Assembly (NCBI GenBank): GCA_020639075.1
Contig: JACKHI010000001.1
Location: 3,472,001-3,536,000 of the forward strand
Source: Phycisphaerales bacterium
GTDB lineage: Bacteria; Planctomycetota; Phycisphaerae; UBA1845; UTPLA1
DNA length: 64,000 bases
Direction of reading: 5' to 3'
Under the pieces are notes generated by a model. It ran no database searches. It was not told the origin of the DNA and was given only the letters and a program-made list of their open reading frames with translations. The position numbers and the translations under genes are program-made. Shown piece by piece: positions 45,077 through 56,500 of the stretch. Each line of letters starts with the position of its first letter. The stretch's first letter is position 1.

Positions 45077-45562
45077 TCAGCGGATCTCGCCAGGCCCGAG
45101 ATCGTGTTCAGAAAGGACTGTGAACTTCCGCCCGCGGAGCAGCTTGACGGCCGTTTCCAGATCGTCCGTGTGAATCGCCAACGCCGGCCGACCCGTGGGC
45201 CGCGTCAGCAGCGGATACGCGTAATCGATGTTGATCTCGCCCGCGATCAGCGCCGAACAAATGGATCGCAAGCCATGCCCCGTCGGCATCTCCACGACAA
45301 CGAGTTCGGCCTGGCTCACGGCGAACTTCCTGGCTGTCAGGGCCTTGATCGCCTGATCCGTGTCGTCGCAGATGATTCGGACGATCGCACAGTCAATCGC
45401 GTGAACGACCGACATGCCGACGACGCGGATCTCCGTCCCCTCAAACGCCTGGAACAGGTGCATCAAAGCGCCGACGCGATCGTCCAGAAAGACAGACAAC
45501 TGCCGAACCCCGGGAGATGCGAAACCTTCTGCTGTCTCATAACCATACGTGTTCTGGGTCAT
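45077..45562 (-). CDS. Tandem ACT-domain protein
   Basis: A 161-residue protein starting after ATAGGGGTT. The first ACT unit (about 20-85) reads RQLSVFLDDRVGALMHLFQAF, then IRVVGMSVVHAIDCAIVRIIC. The second (about 90-155) reads ELVVVEMPTGHGLRSICSALIAGEINIDYAYPLL, then PALAIHTDDLETAVKLL. Paired ACT domains without a catalytic part are common stand-alone amino-acid sensors, as in planctomycete and deltaproteobacterial small regulators. Ligand unknown. Confidence 0.88.
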   Translation of the reverse strand: MTQNTYGYETAEGFASPGVRQLSVFLDDRVGALMHLFQAFEGTEIRVVGMSVVHAIDCAIVRIICDDTDQAIKALTARKFAVSQAELVVVEMPTGHGLRSICSALIAGEINIDYAYPLLTRPTGRPALAIHTDDLETAVKLLRGRKFTVLSEHDLGPGEIR

Positions 45563-46023
45563 AACCCCTATCCTATCGGCCGGTGATTGGGCCCGAAACA
45601 AGAATCGGCGCAGCTGTCATCGTTTTTGGATGCCGGCGAAACGGTTCGGCCGGACGACCGGATTCTATCGGCACAAATTGCCGTCGTGGAGAGCACTTGT
45701 CCGGAACTTTCGGACCCAGGGCGCCGCACCGCCGATGCAGGCCTGTTCAGCAATCGAACCCGCCAAATTGGAGCAATCAACTGATCGGCAGAAAAAAGCG
45801 GGCGGCGGACATGTCTGTTCAACCGCGAGTGTTCGGGCCGGAGAGAGGAAGGTCGCGGTCAAACGTGGGTGACAAGTCCGTCGCCCCAATGTTGCGTACT
45901 CGGGATTATAGGCGCGCCGAAACCGGCAGGATCCGCAGGCAAGTCCGCCAAAAAGAAAAATGCCGCGGGCCGAACAACGACCCGCGGCATCGGTAATTTT
46001 CGAATAATCGAGCCTGGCCCGAC
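45563..46023. other. Intergenic stretch with terminator
   Basis: About 460 bases between the ACT-protein start and the end of a metalloprotease gene, both on the minus strand. Several short frames are open but none looks protein-like. The notable element is the minus-strand terminator at 45950-45990. Confidence 0.4.
45950..45990 (-). terminator. Rho-independent terminator of the metalloprotease gene
   Basis: On the minus strand ATGCCGCGGG and CCCGCGGCAT form a perfect 10-bp stem with an 11-base loop, followed by TTTTTCTTTT (bases 45959-45950). It lies 34 bases beyond the stop of the 46024-49878 gene. Confidence 0.85.
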
Positions 46024-49000
46024 TTACGCGCCGAGCAGCAAAGCCACAAAGGCCAGCGTGTCGTCGTTGTCGATCACGCCGAACGGCGCCGCCAGATCCG
46101 CACAGGAGTCGTACGTCCCCACTGCCGCATCCGTGAAGCCCTGGGCATCGAGACCGTTGATCTCGCCGTCGCGATTCATGTCACCAAGGACCCCGGTCTC
46201 ACCCGAAGCACTCGCGCTGAGGCCCGTGTCGCCGCAATCCGTCGATGCACTGACGAAATAGAAGTACGTCGTCCCGTCAGCCGCCGTCAGATCTTCGAAG
46301 TTCGTCACGGCCACGGTTCCGAGAGATACCGCCGTGCCGCCGTCGTCGACGATGTTGCGGAAGACCTCGTATAGCGTCGCACCAGCCACGCTGTCCCAAG
46401 TCACCTGGATCATGCCGCACTCGTCGTTCGTCGCAGCAACATTCCCGGGCGCCATCGGTGCGTCTGACGTGATTCCACTGTCGCCGGCGCTGAGCGGTCC
46501 ATCGCCGCAGTCGTTGAGCGCCGAGACGTAATAGAAATACGTCGTCGCCGCCGCAGCCGTGTTGTCGTCGAACATCGTGGCCGCAGTCGTCCCGAGCGAT
46601 GTCGCAGTCCCGGCGTTATCCACCGTGTTCCGGTAGACCTCGTACGATGTGGCGCCCACGAGCGCGTCCCAAGTAACGCGGATCATTCCGCATTGATCGT
46701 CCGATGCAGCCACGTTGCTCGGTGCATTTGTGAGACCGCCCAGTCGAATGCCCTGAACGGCCGTCACAGGCGTAACAGCGCCGCACGAATTCGTCGTCCG
46801 CACCCAGTAGAAGTAGTTCGTATTGGGCACGGCCGTCGTGTCGTCGATGTCCGGAGTAAACAAGAGGAAGATCATCGACGCGGATCCGAAGTTGTTCGTC
46901 GTATTTCGGAAGACTTCGTAGAAGACCGCGTCCGAAACAACATCCCACGTCAGGCCGACCGCGTCGCATCGATCGCCGCTGGCGACCAGATTTGCGGGCT
47001 CGGCGCCCAGGCCGAGGGCAATCCCCGAATCACTTGATGACAATGCGCCGGCGCCGCAAATGTTGCTGCCGCGAACAAAGTAGAAGTACGTCGTGCCGGG
47101 CGTTGCCGTATTGTCGTTGAAGCTGGTCGTACCGGAGGAGCCGATCATCGCCGCCGACCCGCCGTTATCGACCGTGTTCCGGAACACGGAATAGCCAGTG
47201 GCGTTCGCAAGTGCCGTCCATGTCACTTGGACGGAACCGCAGTTCGCATCACTCGCGTTGACGCCGACGACCTGGCCGACGGAAGCAGCAATCGACCCGC
47301 TGGCCGAAGGGCTGCTGAATCCGCTGCAACCGCCGCCGTTGCACGCCTGCACCCAATAGAAATACGTCGTGCCGGGCGTCGCCGTCGTGTCGTTGAAATT
47401 CGTCGAAACGACGCCGCCCTGAAGGAGCGACGCCGAGCCGCTGTTGTCGACCGTGTTTCGGTACACGTCGTAGTCGTCCGCATCGACTGAGGCGTTCCAC
47501 GTCAATTCGACGCGATCGCAGAATTGTCCCGCCGACGCCGTTACGCCCGTTGGCGCATTCGGCGGCAACTGAACATCGTTGCAGACAGTCGAGCTGACTT
47601 CGATTGCATCCAGTCCGCCTTCGACAACAGTGCCCGTGCCCAGGTCCGAAACCGAGAACCTCACGCGAATCGTCGAGGATGCCGGAACTTCAGATCCGAT
47701 TGCGATCGAATCCGTTCGCCACTGGTTCGATGCCGTCGTGTATGTTCGAACCGGCGTCCAGTTGGTTCCGCCCGCGTCCGTTGCAACTTCGACAACGTAG
47801 GTGTCGACGTCGAAAAGACCGCCGGTGAAGTCGTTGAACCAGTAGTCGTAAGAGATGACGCCGCCGGTGGACAGATCGAAAACCGGAGATGTCAGCGTCG
47901 TTGTGCCGCCGTCAACATCCGTATCGCCATCCGCCAGATCCGTCAGCCAGCACTGGCCAGAACCGTCCGAGTCGGTCGCGGGATCGCCGCGATCGCCGCC
48001 ACCGGCCGGCGCTCCGCGGTTCCAGATGCCCGCCGTCGCGTTGCCCGAGACAGTCCAGCCCATGTTGGTGTTTCCGTTGTCGCTGAAGATGTTCGTCACG
48101 CCGCTGGAGACAATCGGCGTGAATTGATCCGTCGGCGCCGTCAAAGGCAGTCGTACGAAGCCGGACGTGCTTGCAACCGTCGAGAAAATGGAGATGAAGA
48201 ACGCCGGCGTGTCCGAGCAGACGGCAGGCGGGAACGTCGCCTCCCACAGATTGCCGCCGAGCGACACGAGCGGCGACGAGAAAGCACTGCCGCCGAACGT
48301 ATACACCAGAACCTCGCTGCCCGGCGTGATCGTTGCGTCATTCGGATCGATCTGCACCAGGAACGTCGTGGGCTGACCAGGTGTCAGCGTCGCAGGCGCT
48401 CCGTTCGGTAGCGAGATCTCGGCCTGCGTGATCGCAGACGTCTGTACCTGGATCGAAAGACTGTAGAGCTGATCCTCGACCGGCGTATTGCCTTCGTAGA
48501 CCCGAATGTAGTAAGTCCCAGCCACACCCAGAACGACATTGGAGAGCGACTCGGCCAATCCGACGCCGTTTGTATCTGCCGTGGCCAGCACGGTCGTTCC
48601 ATTCGTCGAAATGACCTGCAGCTCGAGGTCCGCCATCGTCAGACTGTTGATGAGATTCCCCGAGCAACAATCGCCGGATTGTCCGACGCACGCCTGGGCG
48701 CTCGAATCATACGAGAACCCTACCGGCGTGACCGTCACGTTGATGCTCGTCGGGCCCGTGGTCGTGATGCTGTAATAATCCACATCATTGTTGCCCTGAA
48801 TGCTCAGGAGCGAACTGGTGAATGTCGGCAACGGGGAAGGAACCGTTCCCGGCGTCAGCGTCTGGCCGACGGATACCGTGCCGAGATTGGTCGCCGTCGC
48901 CGGCGTATTGTTTGATTCGAATCGATCGCCGTATGCAAACTGAACAGCGCGGAACTCGTCGTGTTGCGGCCCGTCAAAAGTGGTATTGATGAACGGCTCC

Positions 49001-49878
49001 ATCAACCGTCCGCTGCTGTTCGGAATGATCGGACAGACATGCTCGAATCCCAGGCCGTGGCCATGTTCGTGCATGACTACGTCGCGCAAAAATCGGAAGT
49101 TGCTCCCTGTGGCGTCCCAAAGCTCCGATCGGTCGAGGACCATGTCGCCACCGGTGCCGCTGCCCGGGAAGCTGTTGAAGGCAAGCACGCCGTTCTGGCC
49201 GTCGAGGAATACCATCGCGATGCGACAATCGCCGCGCGTGCTGCTGCCCGAAGACCCCCACGCCGCGCCGTCGTCCCAGTCATTTCCGCCCGACGTGATC
49301 CGCGTGTAGCTCACGCCCGAAATGGCGGCCCAGCGATCGAAACAGGCCTGGATCTGTGCGATCCAGACGGCGCGCCCGCCGTTGTTCGCGAACAACGAGT
49401 CCATTCGCGAGAAGACCTCGCTGCCCGGACTGCCGCCGACAGACGTGATCGCAACACCGTCAGGAACAATGCTCCATGTCAGCGCTCGGGGTGTTCCAAC
49501 GGTACCCGACCAGCGATTCGAAAAATTGAATCGTGGACCACTATCACCCGTTCCGCCGCACAACAGCGGATTCTCTTCGCAGAATGCATGCACGACTTCA
49601 GTCGGCGTGCCCTCCTGGAAGCAAACATGCATGCCGTTTTCCGAAGGCGTAATGCCGTTCGCGAGTTCGCGGATCCGCGCGATATTCTCTTCCAGCGTCA
49701 ATGCCTCGGCAGGTAAGTCGTCGTCCGTAACCATCGCCGACTGCGACAACTCGACGCGCGGCGCCTCCGCCTTGACTTCAACTCGACGCGTCGTCGCGGA
49801 CGACGTCGCCAGCCAGAAAATCAGCGCACTAACGCCGACAACACCGCTCGCGCGGAACATGAACTTCGAAGACATCAA
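46024..49878 (-). CDS. Large secreted matrixin-like metalloprotease, dockerin-tailed
   Basis: A 1284-residue exported protein. It has a signal sequence (VVGVSALIFWLATSSA), a propeptide-like region to about 110, then a metzincin domain with HEHGHGLGFEH (His270, Glu271, His274, His280) and Met-turn Met293 in SGRLMEP. A bacterial pre-peptidase C-terminal domain follows (about 315-480), then a jelly-roll-like region (about 600-760) and five fibronectin-III-like repeats (about 775-1220), each ending TYFYWV/TYFYFV. The tail is dockerin-like (DMNRDGEINGLD ... DNDDTLAFVALL). It should degrade extracellular protein or peptide-linked polymer. A paralogue lies at 50128-53193. Confidence 0.85.
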   Translation of the reverse strand: MMSSKFMFRASGVVGVSALIFWLATSSATTRRVEVKAEAPRVELSQSAMVTDDDLPAEALTLEENIARIRELANGITPSENGMHVCFQEGTPTEVVHAFCEENPLLCGGTGDSGPRFNFSNRWSGTVGTPRALTWSIVPDGVAITSVGGSPGSEVFSRMDSLFANNGGRAVWIAQIQACFDRWAAISGVSYTRITSGGNDWDDGAAWGSSGSSTRGDCRIAMVFLDGQNGVLAFNSFPGSGTGGDMVLDRSELWDATGSNFRFLRDVVMHEHGHGLGFEHVCPIIPNSSGRLMEPFINTTFDGPQHDEFRAVQFAYGDRFESNNTPATATNLGTVSVGQTLTPGTVPSPLPTFTSSLLSIQGNNDVDYYSITTTGPTSINVTVTPVGFSYDSSAQACVGQSGDCCSGNLINSLTMADLELQVISTNGTTVLATADTNGVGLAESLSNVVLGVAGTYYIRVYEGNTPVEDQLYSLSIQVQTSAITQAEISLPNGAPATLTPGQPTTFLVQIDPNDATITPGSEVLVYTFGGSAFSSPLVSLGGNLWEATFPPAVCSDTPAFFISIFSTVASTSGFVRLPLTAPTDQFTPIVSSGVTNIFSDNGNTNMGWTVSGNATAGIWNRGAPAGGGDRGDPATDSDGSGQCWLTDLADGDTDVDGGTTTLTSPVFDLSTGGVISYDYWFNDFTGGLFDVDTYVVEVATDAGGTNWTPVRTYTTASNQWRTDSIAIGSEVPASSTIRVRFSVSDLGTGTVVEGGLDAIEVSSTVCNDVQLPPNAPTGVTASAGQFCDRVELTWNASVDADDYDVYRNTVDNSGSASLLQGGVVSTNFNDTTATPGTTYFYWVQACNGGGCSGFSSPSASGSIAASVGQVVGVNASDANCGSVQVTWTALANATGYSVFRNTVDNGGSAAMIGSSGTTSFNDNTATPGTTYFYFVRGSNICGAGALSSSDSGIALGLGAEPANLVASGDRCDAVGLTWDVVSDAVFYEVFRNTTNNFGSASMIFLLFTPDIDDTTAVPNTNYFYWVRTTNSCGAVTPVTAVQGIRLGGLTNAPSNVAASDDQCGMIRVTWDALVGATSYEVYRNTVDNAGTATSLGTTAATMFDDNTAAAATTYFYYVSALNDCGDGPLSAGDSGITSDAPMAPGNVAATNDECGMIQVTWDSVAGATLYEVFRNIVDDGGTAVSLGTVAVTNFEDLTAADGTTYFYFVSASTDCGDTGLSASASGETGVLGDMNRDGEINGLDAQGFTDAAVGTYDSCADLAAPFGVIDNDDTLAFVALLLGA

Positions 49879-50127
49879 CTACCTCCAAGGATGGGTCGAC
49901 GAATCATGACGACATAATGCACTCCCTATGAATGCACCTGCCGCGCCAACCCGAATGAGATTGAAAGCCACTCCACCTGTTGAACCCCGCATCACCCCCC
50001 TGACGGATCGTAACGCGGGAAACTCACATAAATTATAGGCGATTCACTCCGTGAACCCCTAGTTCATTAACACATTTGCCCCGTTTTTCGACCGTCAAGC
50101 GACCGGAAAAACCTGCCTAAACCCGGA

Positions 50128-53100
50128 TTAGGGACCAACCAGAAGGCTGACGAACGCCGCCAGGTCCGCGGCATCCACCGTCCCCATCGGGGCGGCCAGG
50201 TCCGCGCACGGCATGAGCGATGAATCCCCCAACAGGGCCAGAACCATACCATTGACGTCTAATCCGTCGCGAACCCCATCGAGGTTGAAGTCCGCCAGGA
50301 TCCCCGCATCGCCTGTCGCCGGGATACTCTCGACGCCTGCGCCGCAGCCATTCTCAGCCACAACCCAGTAGAAATACGAATCAACCGCATTTACCGCAGC
50401 ATCCTGAATCGACGTTTCGGTGGACCCCACCAGCGCGATTTCGCCGGCAGTTCCGAAATCTGCAATCGTGTTTCGATAGACGCGATACTGAGTTGCACCG
50501 ACAACCGAATCCCATCCAATGTCGATCGCGCCGCAGACGGTACCGCTGGTTGCCGATACGTTCGTCACTTCGGCCGGAACATCGGCGCGAACGCCGGAAT
50601 CGGGCGTGCTGAACCCGCTGCATCCGGCCCCGTTGCAGGCCCGAACCCAATAGAACGACGACACGCCCGGCGCCGCAGCCGCATCATCGTAGGAGGTCGC
50701 CGCCACGCCGGATGCAATCAACGTCGCGGAACCGGAATCATCGATCGAGTTACGATACACCTCATAATCATCGGCCGACGCCGACGCATTCCACGTCACC
50801 AGAACGCCGTCGCACGACGCGCCGTCCGCCGCACTCACGCCCGTCGGCGCCAGCGGCGCCTCGATGGCGACATTGCAGTCGACGCCGCGAACCACAATCG
50901 CGTCAATGCCCGCCTCAACAACCGATCCCGCACCGAGGTCCGACGCGGTAAATCGAATCCGGAATGATGACGTGACGCCCACAAAATCGGAGATCACATA
51001 TTCCACGGCAAACCAACCGCCTGACGATTCGGCGCCCGTCGGACCGACTGTCTCAAGCGTCGTCCACGAGCCGCCCGCATTGTCCGACACTTCGACCACC
51101 ATTGTGTCTTGGCCCGCGTTGCTTCCTGCCGTGTTGTCGAACCATCTCGCGTAGGCGATCGTCGCCCCCGAAAGACCGGATACGTCGATCACTGGCGACG
51201 TCAGGATCGTGCTTCCGCCGTCCACGTCGGAGTTGGTCGTGTTAGGATCATTGTCCGTCAGCCAGCATTGGCCGCTCCCGTCGAAGTCCATCGGCGGGTC
51301 CCCGCGAAGGTTGTTTTCCGGTACGCCCCGATCCCACTGACCGTCGGTCGCATCGCCGGAGACCGTCCAACCCGGATTCGTCTCCCCGTTGTCGTCAAAC
51401 TGCGTCGCAAACGTCCCGACGATCGCCGTAAATGGCGCAGACGCGCCGGCCGTGGGCGCCGTGACGATTCCCGTCGTCGTTCCCTCCGCCTGAACGTAGA
51501 ATTCCGGTGAATCACCGCAATTCGCGGGCGGAAGCGTCAATTCGTACAACCCGCCGCCCAATGACGATCCCGGCGCCGACGCAAAAGCCCCACCGTCAAA
51601 TCGATAGAACAACGCAACGGATCCGCCGACGAGCGAGTCGTCGCCTGTCGTGATCAGTGCATTGAACGATGTCGGCTGCCCGGGGATCATCGTCGTCGGT
51701 GCGCCGCCCGGAATGGATATCGCCAGCGGCAGGAACGGAACGTTGTCAATCGACAAGGACACTTGATACAGCTGGGGCTGGTTCGGCGTGTTCGTCTCGA
51801 ATACACGAACGTAATAATCGCCGGCCGGATTGAGAATCAGATTCGAAATTGTCTCGACCGCCCCGGCGGCGGCAGCCGTCGCGGACGCGAGGACCGTCGA
51901 ACCGTCCGACCCGATGACTTCCACGCCGAGATTGGCGGATATCAGGCTGTTGGTGAAGGTCCCGGAACAGCAGAACGCAGAGCCGCTCGAACACTCCTGT
52001 GGAGCGTCGGCGTAATTGGTGCCGATCGGCGTCACGGTCACCGACAACGATGCCGGAGACGCCACTGAGAAACCGAAGTAGTCCTGTTCGCCATTGGCAT
52101 CAATGCTGAGCGTGGCGCCGAAGTTGATGATCGGCGCTCCAAGCTGTCCAAGCGTTTGCGAGGACGGGATCGACAGAAACCCGAGGTCCGTCGCCTGCGC
52201 AGGGCTGTTGTCCGGCTCAAAGGGATCGCCGTAATGCTTGTGCGCGTTTCGAATATCGTCGTGCTGAGGCCCGTCAAACGCCGTCGACGCAATCGGCTCC
52301 ATCAACTTGATTTCCTCGAGCGGACAAACGTGGAGCTCACCAAGACCGTGTCCGTGTTCGTGTGCCGCGACATTTCGAAGGCGCAGCGATCCACCGCTCG
52401 TGACATTGAAAAAGCTGTCGCCGGCATCAAAGACCATGTCGCCGTCATCAGGAAAATTGTTGTAGGCAAGTACGCCGCTGTTGCCGTCTAGGACTTTCCC
52501 GCAGATGCGAAGATCGCCGCGCACGCCGAGAATGCCCGGCGAGAAGTTGGTCTGCGCGCCGTCGTCCGCCGGCTCGTACACGTACGTCACGCCGGATACT
52601 TCGCTCCATCGATCAAAGACCTGTTCGAAAATCGGTTGCCAGACAAGCTGACTGCCGTAGAGGCTGTTCATCCAGGCGCGGAACGTGTTGATCCCCGACG
52701 GAAAACTCACGCCGCTGATCATTGGAATCGTCGTGCCGTCCGGCGGAAAACTGTACGTGAGCGTGATTGGATCGCCCGCCCCACCGGTCGCCCCGCTCGC
52801 CGTCACCGACCAGCGATCGATCTGAAAGAAACGCGGCCCGGCAGTGCCCGCGAACTGCGCGATCACCTCATCCGGCGTTCCCGGAGCAAAGCACAGCTGC
52901 GGAACCGGAATTAAGGGACGATCGCATTGATCCTCGAACGCCGTCGCGATCTGCGCGAGTCGATCCTCGCCCAGCCGACGACCCGTGTCCGCGACGATCA
53001 TCCGTCCCAGTGCTCCTTCGATCGCCTCGGCGTCCGGCGGCATGTCGCGAACGACCGCCCTCGCGTCAGCTCGAACGCTCTCGTTATTCGACACCTTCTC

Positions 53101-53193
53101 TTGAACCGGTGCGACACCAAAGAACCCGATTGCGCCAACAACGCCGATGATCCCTGCCAACAGCGCAGGCAAACAGTGCTTGCAGTTTTGCAT
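50128..53193 (-). CDS. Large secreted matrixin-like metalloprotease, paralogue
   Basis: A 1021-residue exported protein with the same order of parts as its neighbour. It has a signal sequence (LLAGIIGVVGAIGFFG), a propeptide with Cys, then a metzincin motif HEHGHGLGELH (His278, Glu279, His282, His288) and Met-turn Met298 in IKLMEP. The pre-peptidase C-terminal domain spans about 315-480, a beta-rich region with NPGWTVSGDATDGQWDRG follows, and there are only two fibronectin-like repeats before the dockerin-like tail (DFNLDGVRDGLD ... VDAADLAAFVSLL). It is shorter by about three repeats, so the pair arose by duplication and repeat expansion or loss. Confidence 0.85.
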   Translation of the reverse strand: MQNCKHCLPALLAGIIGVVGAIGFFGVAPVQEKVSNNESVRADARAVVRDMPPDAEAIEGALGRMIVADTGRRLGEDRLAQIATAFEDQCDRPLIPVPQLCFAPGTPDEVIAQFAGTAGPRFFQIDRWSVTASGATGGAGDPITLTYSFPPDGTTIPMISGVSFPSGINTFRAWMNSLYGSQLVWQPIFEQVFDRWSEVSGVTYVYEPADDGAQTNFSPGILGVRGDLRICGKVLDGNSGVLAYNNFPDDGDMVFDAGDSFFNVTSGGSLRLRNVAAHEHGHGLGELHVCPLEEIKLMEPIASTAFDGPQHDDIRNAHKHYGDPFEPDNSPAQATDLGFLSIPSSQTLGQLGAPIINFGATLSIDANGEQDYFGFSVASPASLSVTVTPIGTNYADAPQECSSGSAFCCSGTFTNSLISANLGVEVIGSDGSTVLASATAAAAGAVETISNLILNPAGDYYVRVFETNTPNQPQLYQVSLSIDNVPFLPLAISIPGGAPTTMIPGQPTSFNALITTGDDSLVGGSVALFYRFDGGAFASAPGSSLGGGLYELTLPPANCGDSPEFYVQAEGTTTGIVTAPTAGASAPFTAIVGTFATQFDDNGETNPGWTVSGDATDGQWDRGVPENNLRGDPPMDFDGSGQCWLTDNDPNTTNSDVDGGSTILTSPVIDVSGLSGATIAYARWFDNTAGSNAGQDTMVVEVSDNAGGSWTTLETVGPTGAESSGGWFAVEYVISDFVGVTSSFRIRFTASDLGAGSVVEAGIDAIVVRGVDCNVAIEAPLAPTGVSAADGASCDGVLVTWNASASADDYEVYRNSIDDSGSATLIASGVAATSYDDAAAAPGVSSFYWVRACNGAGCSGFSTPDSGVRADVPAEVTNVSATSGTVCGAIDIGWDSVVGATQYRVYRNTIADFGTAGEIALVGSTETSIQDAAVNAVDSYFYWVVAENGCGAGVESIPATGDAGILADFNLDGVRDGLDVNGMVLALLGDSSLMPCADLAAPMGTVDAADLAAFVSLLVGP

Positions 53194-53533
53194 TTGATTG
53201 AATCCCTGATTCTACGCATGTGCACGACGGGACCGCAGACCCGCCACACAATGAAAGACTCACTCCACCTTTGGGCTGCCACCGCCGCATGGGGAATGCG
53301 ACATGACGCTGCAGGGGCGATTGGGGACTCTGAACCCTGCCGACTGGCAACCTTCCCACGTACCTTTCTAAAGTCCAGTAAATCAGAAATAGCCTCGCAA
53401 TTCAACAGAAACCGCAGAAAACCCGTTTTGGGGACCGCTATCACGCAAACTTTGCAGTATCGGCCGCCCGTTTGTGGCCCTCCGCACGCCACCGCTTGTC
53501 GCGGCAAGCGCCCCGCCGAATAATCCTCCCGTG
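53194..53533. other. Divergent promoter region between metalloprotease and mfd
   Basis: About 340 bases between divergent starts. Promoters for both genes must lie here. No clear -35/-10 pair, operator or RNA gene was seen, and the open frames on both strands look random. Confidence 0.4.
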
Positions 53534-56500
53534 ATGATCATCGACGCGGTATGCAGGCATTCCGCGATTCAGACCGTTTGCAGCCGCCTCGCGCGAGGCT
53601 CGCCCCCCTTGGCTGCAATCGGTCTGTGGGGCTCCTCTGCGCCCACAGTCACAGCCGCGATCTCACGAGCCTCACGACGCCCGATCCTTCTCATCACGCC
53701 GCACATCGATCAGGCGGACCACGCCTTCGACGATCTGGAGACCCTTCGTGGCGGGAGCATCCACGGCCTGCCGGCCTGGGAAGCGCTCCCCGGAGAATCC
53801 GGCGGCGACACGGAAATCGCCGACGCACGAAATCACCTCTGTGCGGAACTCGCGAACCAGAAACGCCATACGCACGACGAACCATGGATCATCACCGCCC
53901 CGATCCAGGCGCTCGTCCAACCCGTTCCCACTCTGAATTCTCTCACTGCCAACGCCATCGAGTTCCGCGTCGGCGCCGACATCGACCTCGAGGCTGTCGC
54001 CCGCTGGCTTGTTGCCCGCGGATTCGAACGACTCGACCAGGTCGAGCAGGCCGGCGATTTCGCCATTCGCGGCGGCATCATCGACATCTTCCACTCGACC
54101 GACATCGATCCGTTGCGAATCGAACTCTTCGGCGATGAAATCGAGTCCATACGTCGATTCGACGTCGCCACACAACGTTCCGTCCGAACGCTCGACAGCG
54201 CGACAATTACACATGTCGCGACGGACGCCGCAATTGACCCGAATCTGACGACAAATTTCGCGAGCTACCTTCCGGACGACTGCATCGTCGTACTTCACGA
54301 ACCTGTCGAATCCGCCGAAGTCGCCAGGACGATCCTCGAACGCCTTGATCAGCCCGTCGGTCACTTCCCTTTTGACGCCGTCATGCGGAACCTCGCGCCG
54401 TTCGCGCAGCTGCATCTCGGCCGATTCCCGCTCGCAACCGTCAAGGACGCGGATGCCTATCGCATCACGACGGAACCGCCGCCGAAGTTCGACCCGAAAC
54501 CAATCGACGCCGTCCAGCAGTTGCTGGGGCTGTCGCGCGACCAATCCGTCATCGTCTATTGCGACAACGCGGGCGAACGCGAACGATTGAACGAACTCGT
54601 CGCGGAGCGCTCGACAAACGACGCGGCGCCGAGCCGATCGACGGAGAATCTTCACGTCGAAATCGGCTATCTGACCGAAGGCTTCGGCTGGCGTAACGAC
54701 GACGCCGACGGCTCGTTCCTGGCCATCGCACATCACGAGGTCTTCCATCGCCACGTTCAGCGCCGACGGCTTCGACCGATCGCAACCGGCCGAGCGATCG
54801 ATTCATTCCTCGACCTGAAGGAAGGCGACTACGTCGTTCACGTGCTGCACGGCATCGCCAAGTTCGCCGGTCTGCGCACCATGAAGAAACGCGGCGCTCG
54901 ATTCGGTGAGGAGTTCCTCACGCTCATCTTTGCCGAAGGCGCCACGATGCATGTGCCCGTCGCGCAGATCGATCTCGTGCAGAAGTACATCGGCGCAAAG
55001 GGCACGCGTCCGCCGCTCTCCAAACTCGGCGGCACGCGATGGAGCAAGACCAAACAAAAGGTCGAAGAGAATGTCACCGATCTGGCATCGGACCTCTTGC
55101 GCGTGCAGGCCGAACGCGCCGGCAGCACGGGCATCGCCTTCCCGCCCGATACCAACTGGCAGCGTGAGTTCGAAGCCGCCTTCGCCTACACGCCGACGCC
55201 CGACCAGAGTGACGCCGCGAAAGCGATCAAGAACGACCAGCAACAACAGCGACCGATGGATCGACTCATCTGCGGCGACGTCGGCTTCGGCAAGACGGAG
55301 CTTGCCATTCGCGCCGCGTTCAAAGTCGTCGAATACGGTCGGCAGGTCGCCGTGCTCGTGCCGACGACGGTCCTCGCCGATCAGCATGAGCGTACGTTTC
55401 GCGAACGGATGGCCGAGTATCCGTTTCGCATCGCCTGCCTGAACCGCTTCCGTTCGACAAGCGAGATCAAGGACATCCTCGGTGAAACGCGAAAAGGTCG
55501 CGTCGATATCCTGATCGGCACGCATCGCATCCTCTCGAAGGACGTGAACTTTGCGGATCTCGGCCTCGTCATCGTCGACGAAGAGCAACGATTCGGCGTC
55601 GAACACAAGGAACGACTCAAACGCCTGCGCTCGACAGTGGATGTTCTGACGCTGACGGCCACGCCGATTCCGCGAACGTTGCACATGTCCATGATCGGTC
55701 TGCGCGACATTTCCAGCCTCGCGACGCCGCCGATGGATCGCCGCGCGATCACGACGCGCGTCGCCGGATGGGATCCTGACATGATCAAGGAGGCGCTCGT
55801 TCGCGAACTCAATCGCGACGGCCAGGTTTACTTCGTGCACAATCGCGTTCGCACGATTCACTCGATCGCCGATCGCATCCGATCGCTCGTGCCCGACGCA
55901 CGCATCGTCGTGGGTCACGGACAGATGGGCGGCGACGAACTCGAAGCCGTCATGTCGCAGTTCGTTGCGCACAAGGCCGACATTCTCGTGTCGACGACGA
56001 TCATCGAGGCGGGGCTCGACATACCAAACGCCAATACGATCTTCATCGACCGCGCCGATCGCTTCGGACTTGCCGATCTGCATCAACTGCGCGGTCGCGT
56101 CGGCCGCTACAAGCATCGCGCATATTGCTATCTGCTGCTCGACTCGAATCGACCGATGACCGACTCGGCAGCGCGGCGACTGAAGGCGATCGAACAATGC
56201 AGCGAGCTCGGCGCCGGTTTCCGCATCGCGATGCGCGATCTCGAAATCCGCGGCGCCGGCAACATTCTGGGCCCGGAACAATCGGGCCAGATCGCCGCCG
56301 TCGGCTACGACATGTATTGCCAGATTCTTGAAGGCACTGTGAAGCGCATGCGCGGCGACAAGGTCGACGAGCGATCGAGCGTTCACCTGGAACTTGACGT
56401 CGAGGCGTACATTCCGCGCGGTTACATCGAGAGCGATCGACAACGCATGGACTGCTATCGCCGTGTCGCGACGTGTCGCACGCCGGAAGATGTTGAACAG

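Noticed and set aside
50083..50112. Hairpin GTTTTTC...GAAAAAC downstream of the 50128-53193 gene
   Set aside because: The stem is interrupted by a bulge and no T-run follows on the minus strand, so it was not called a terminator.
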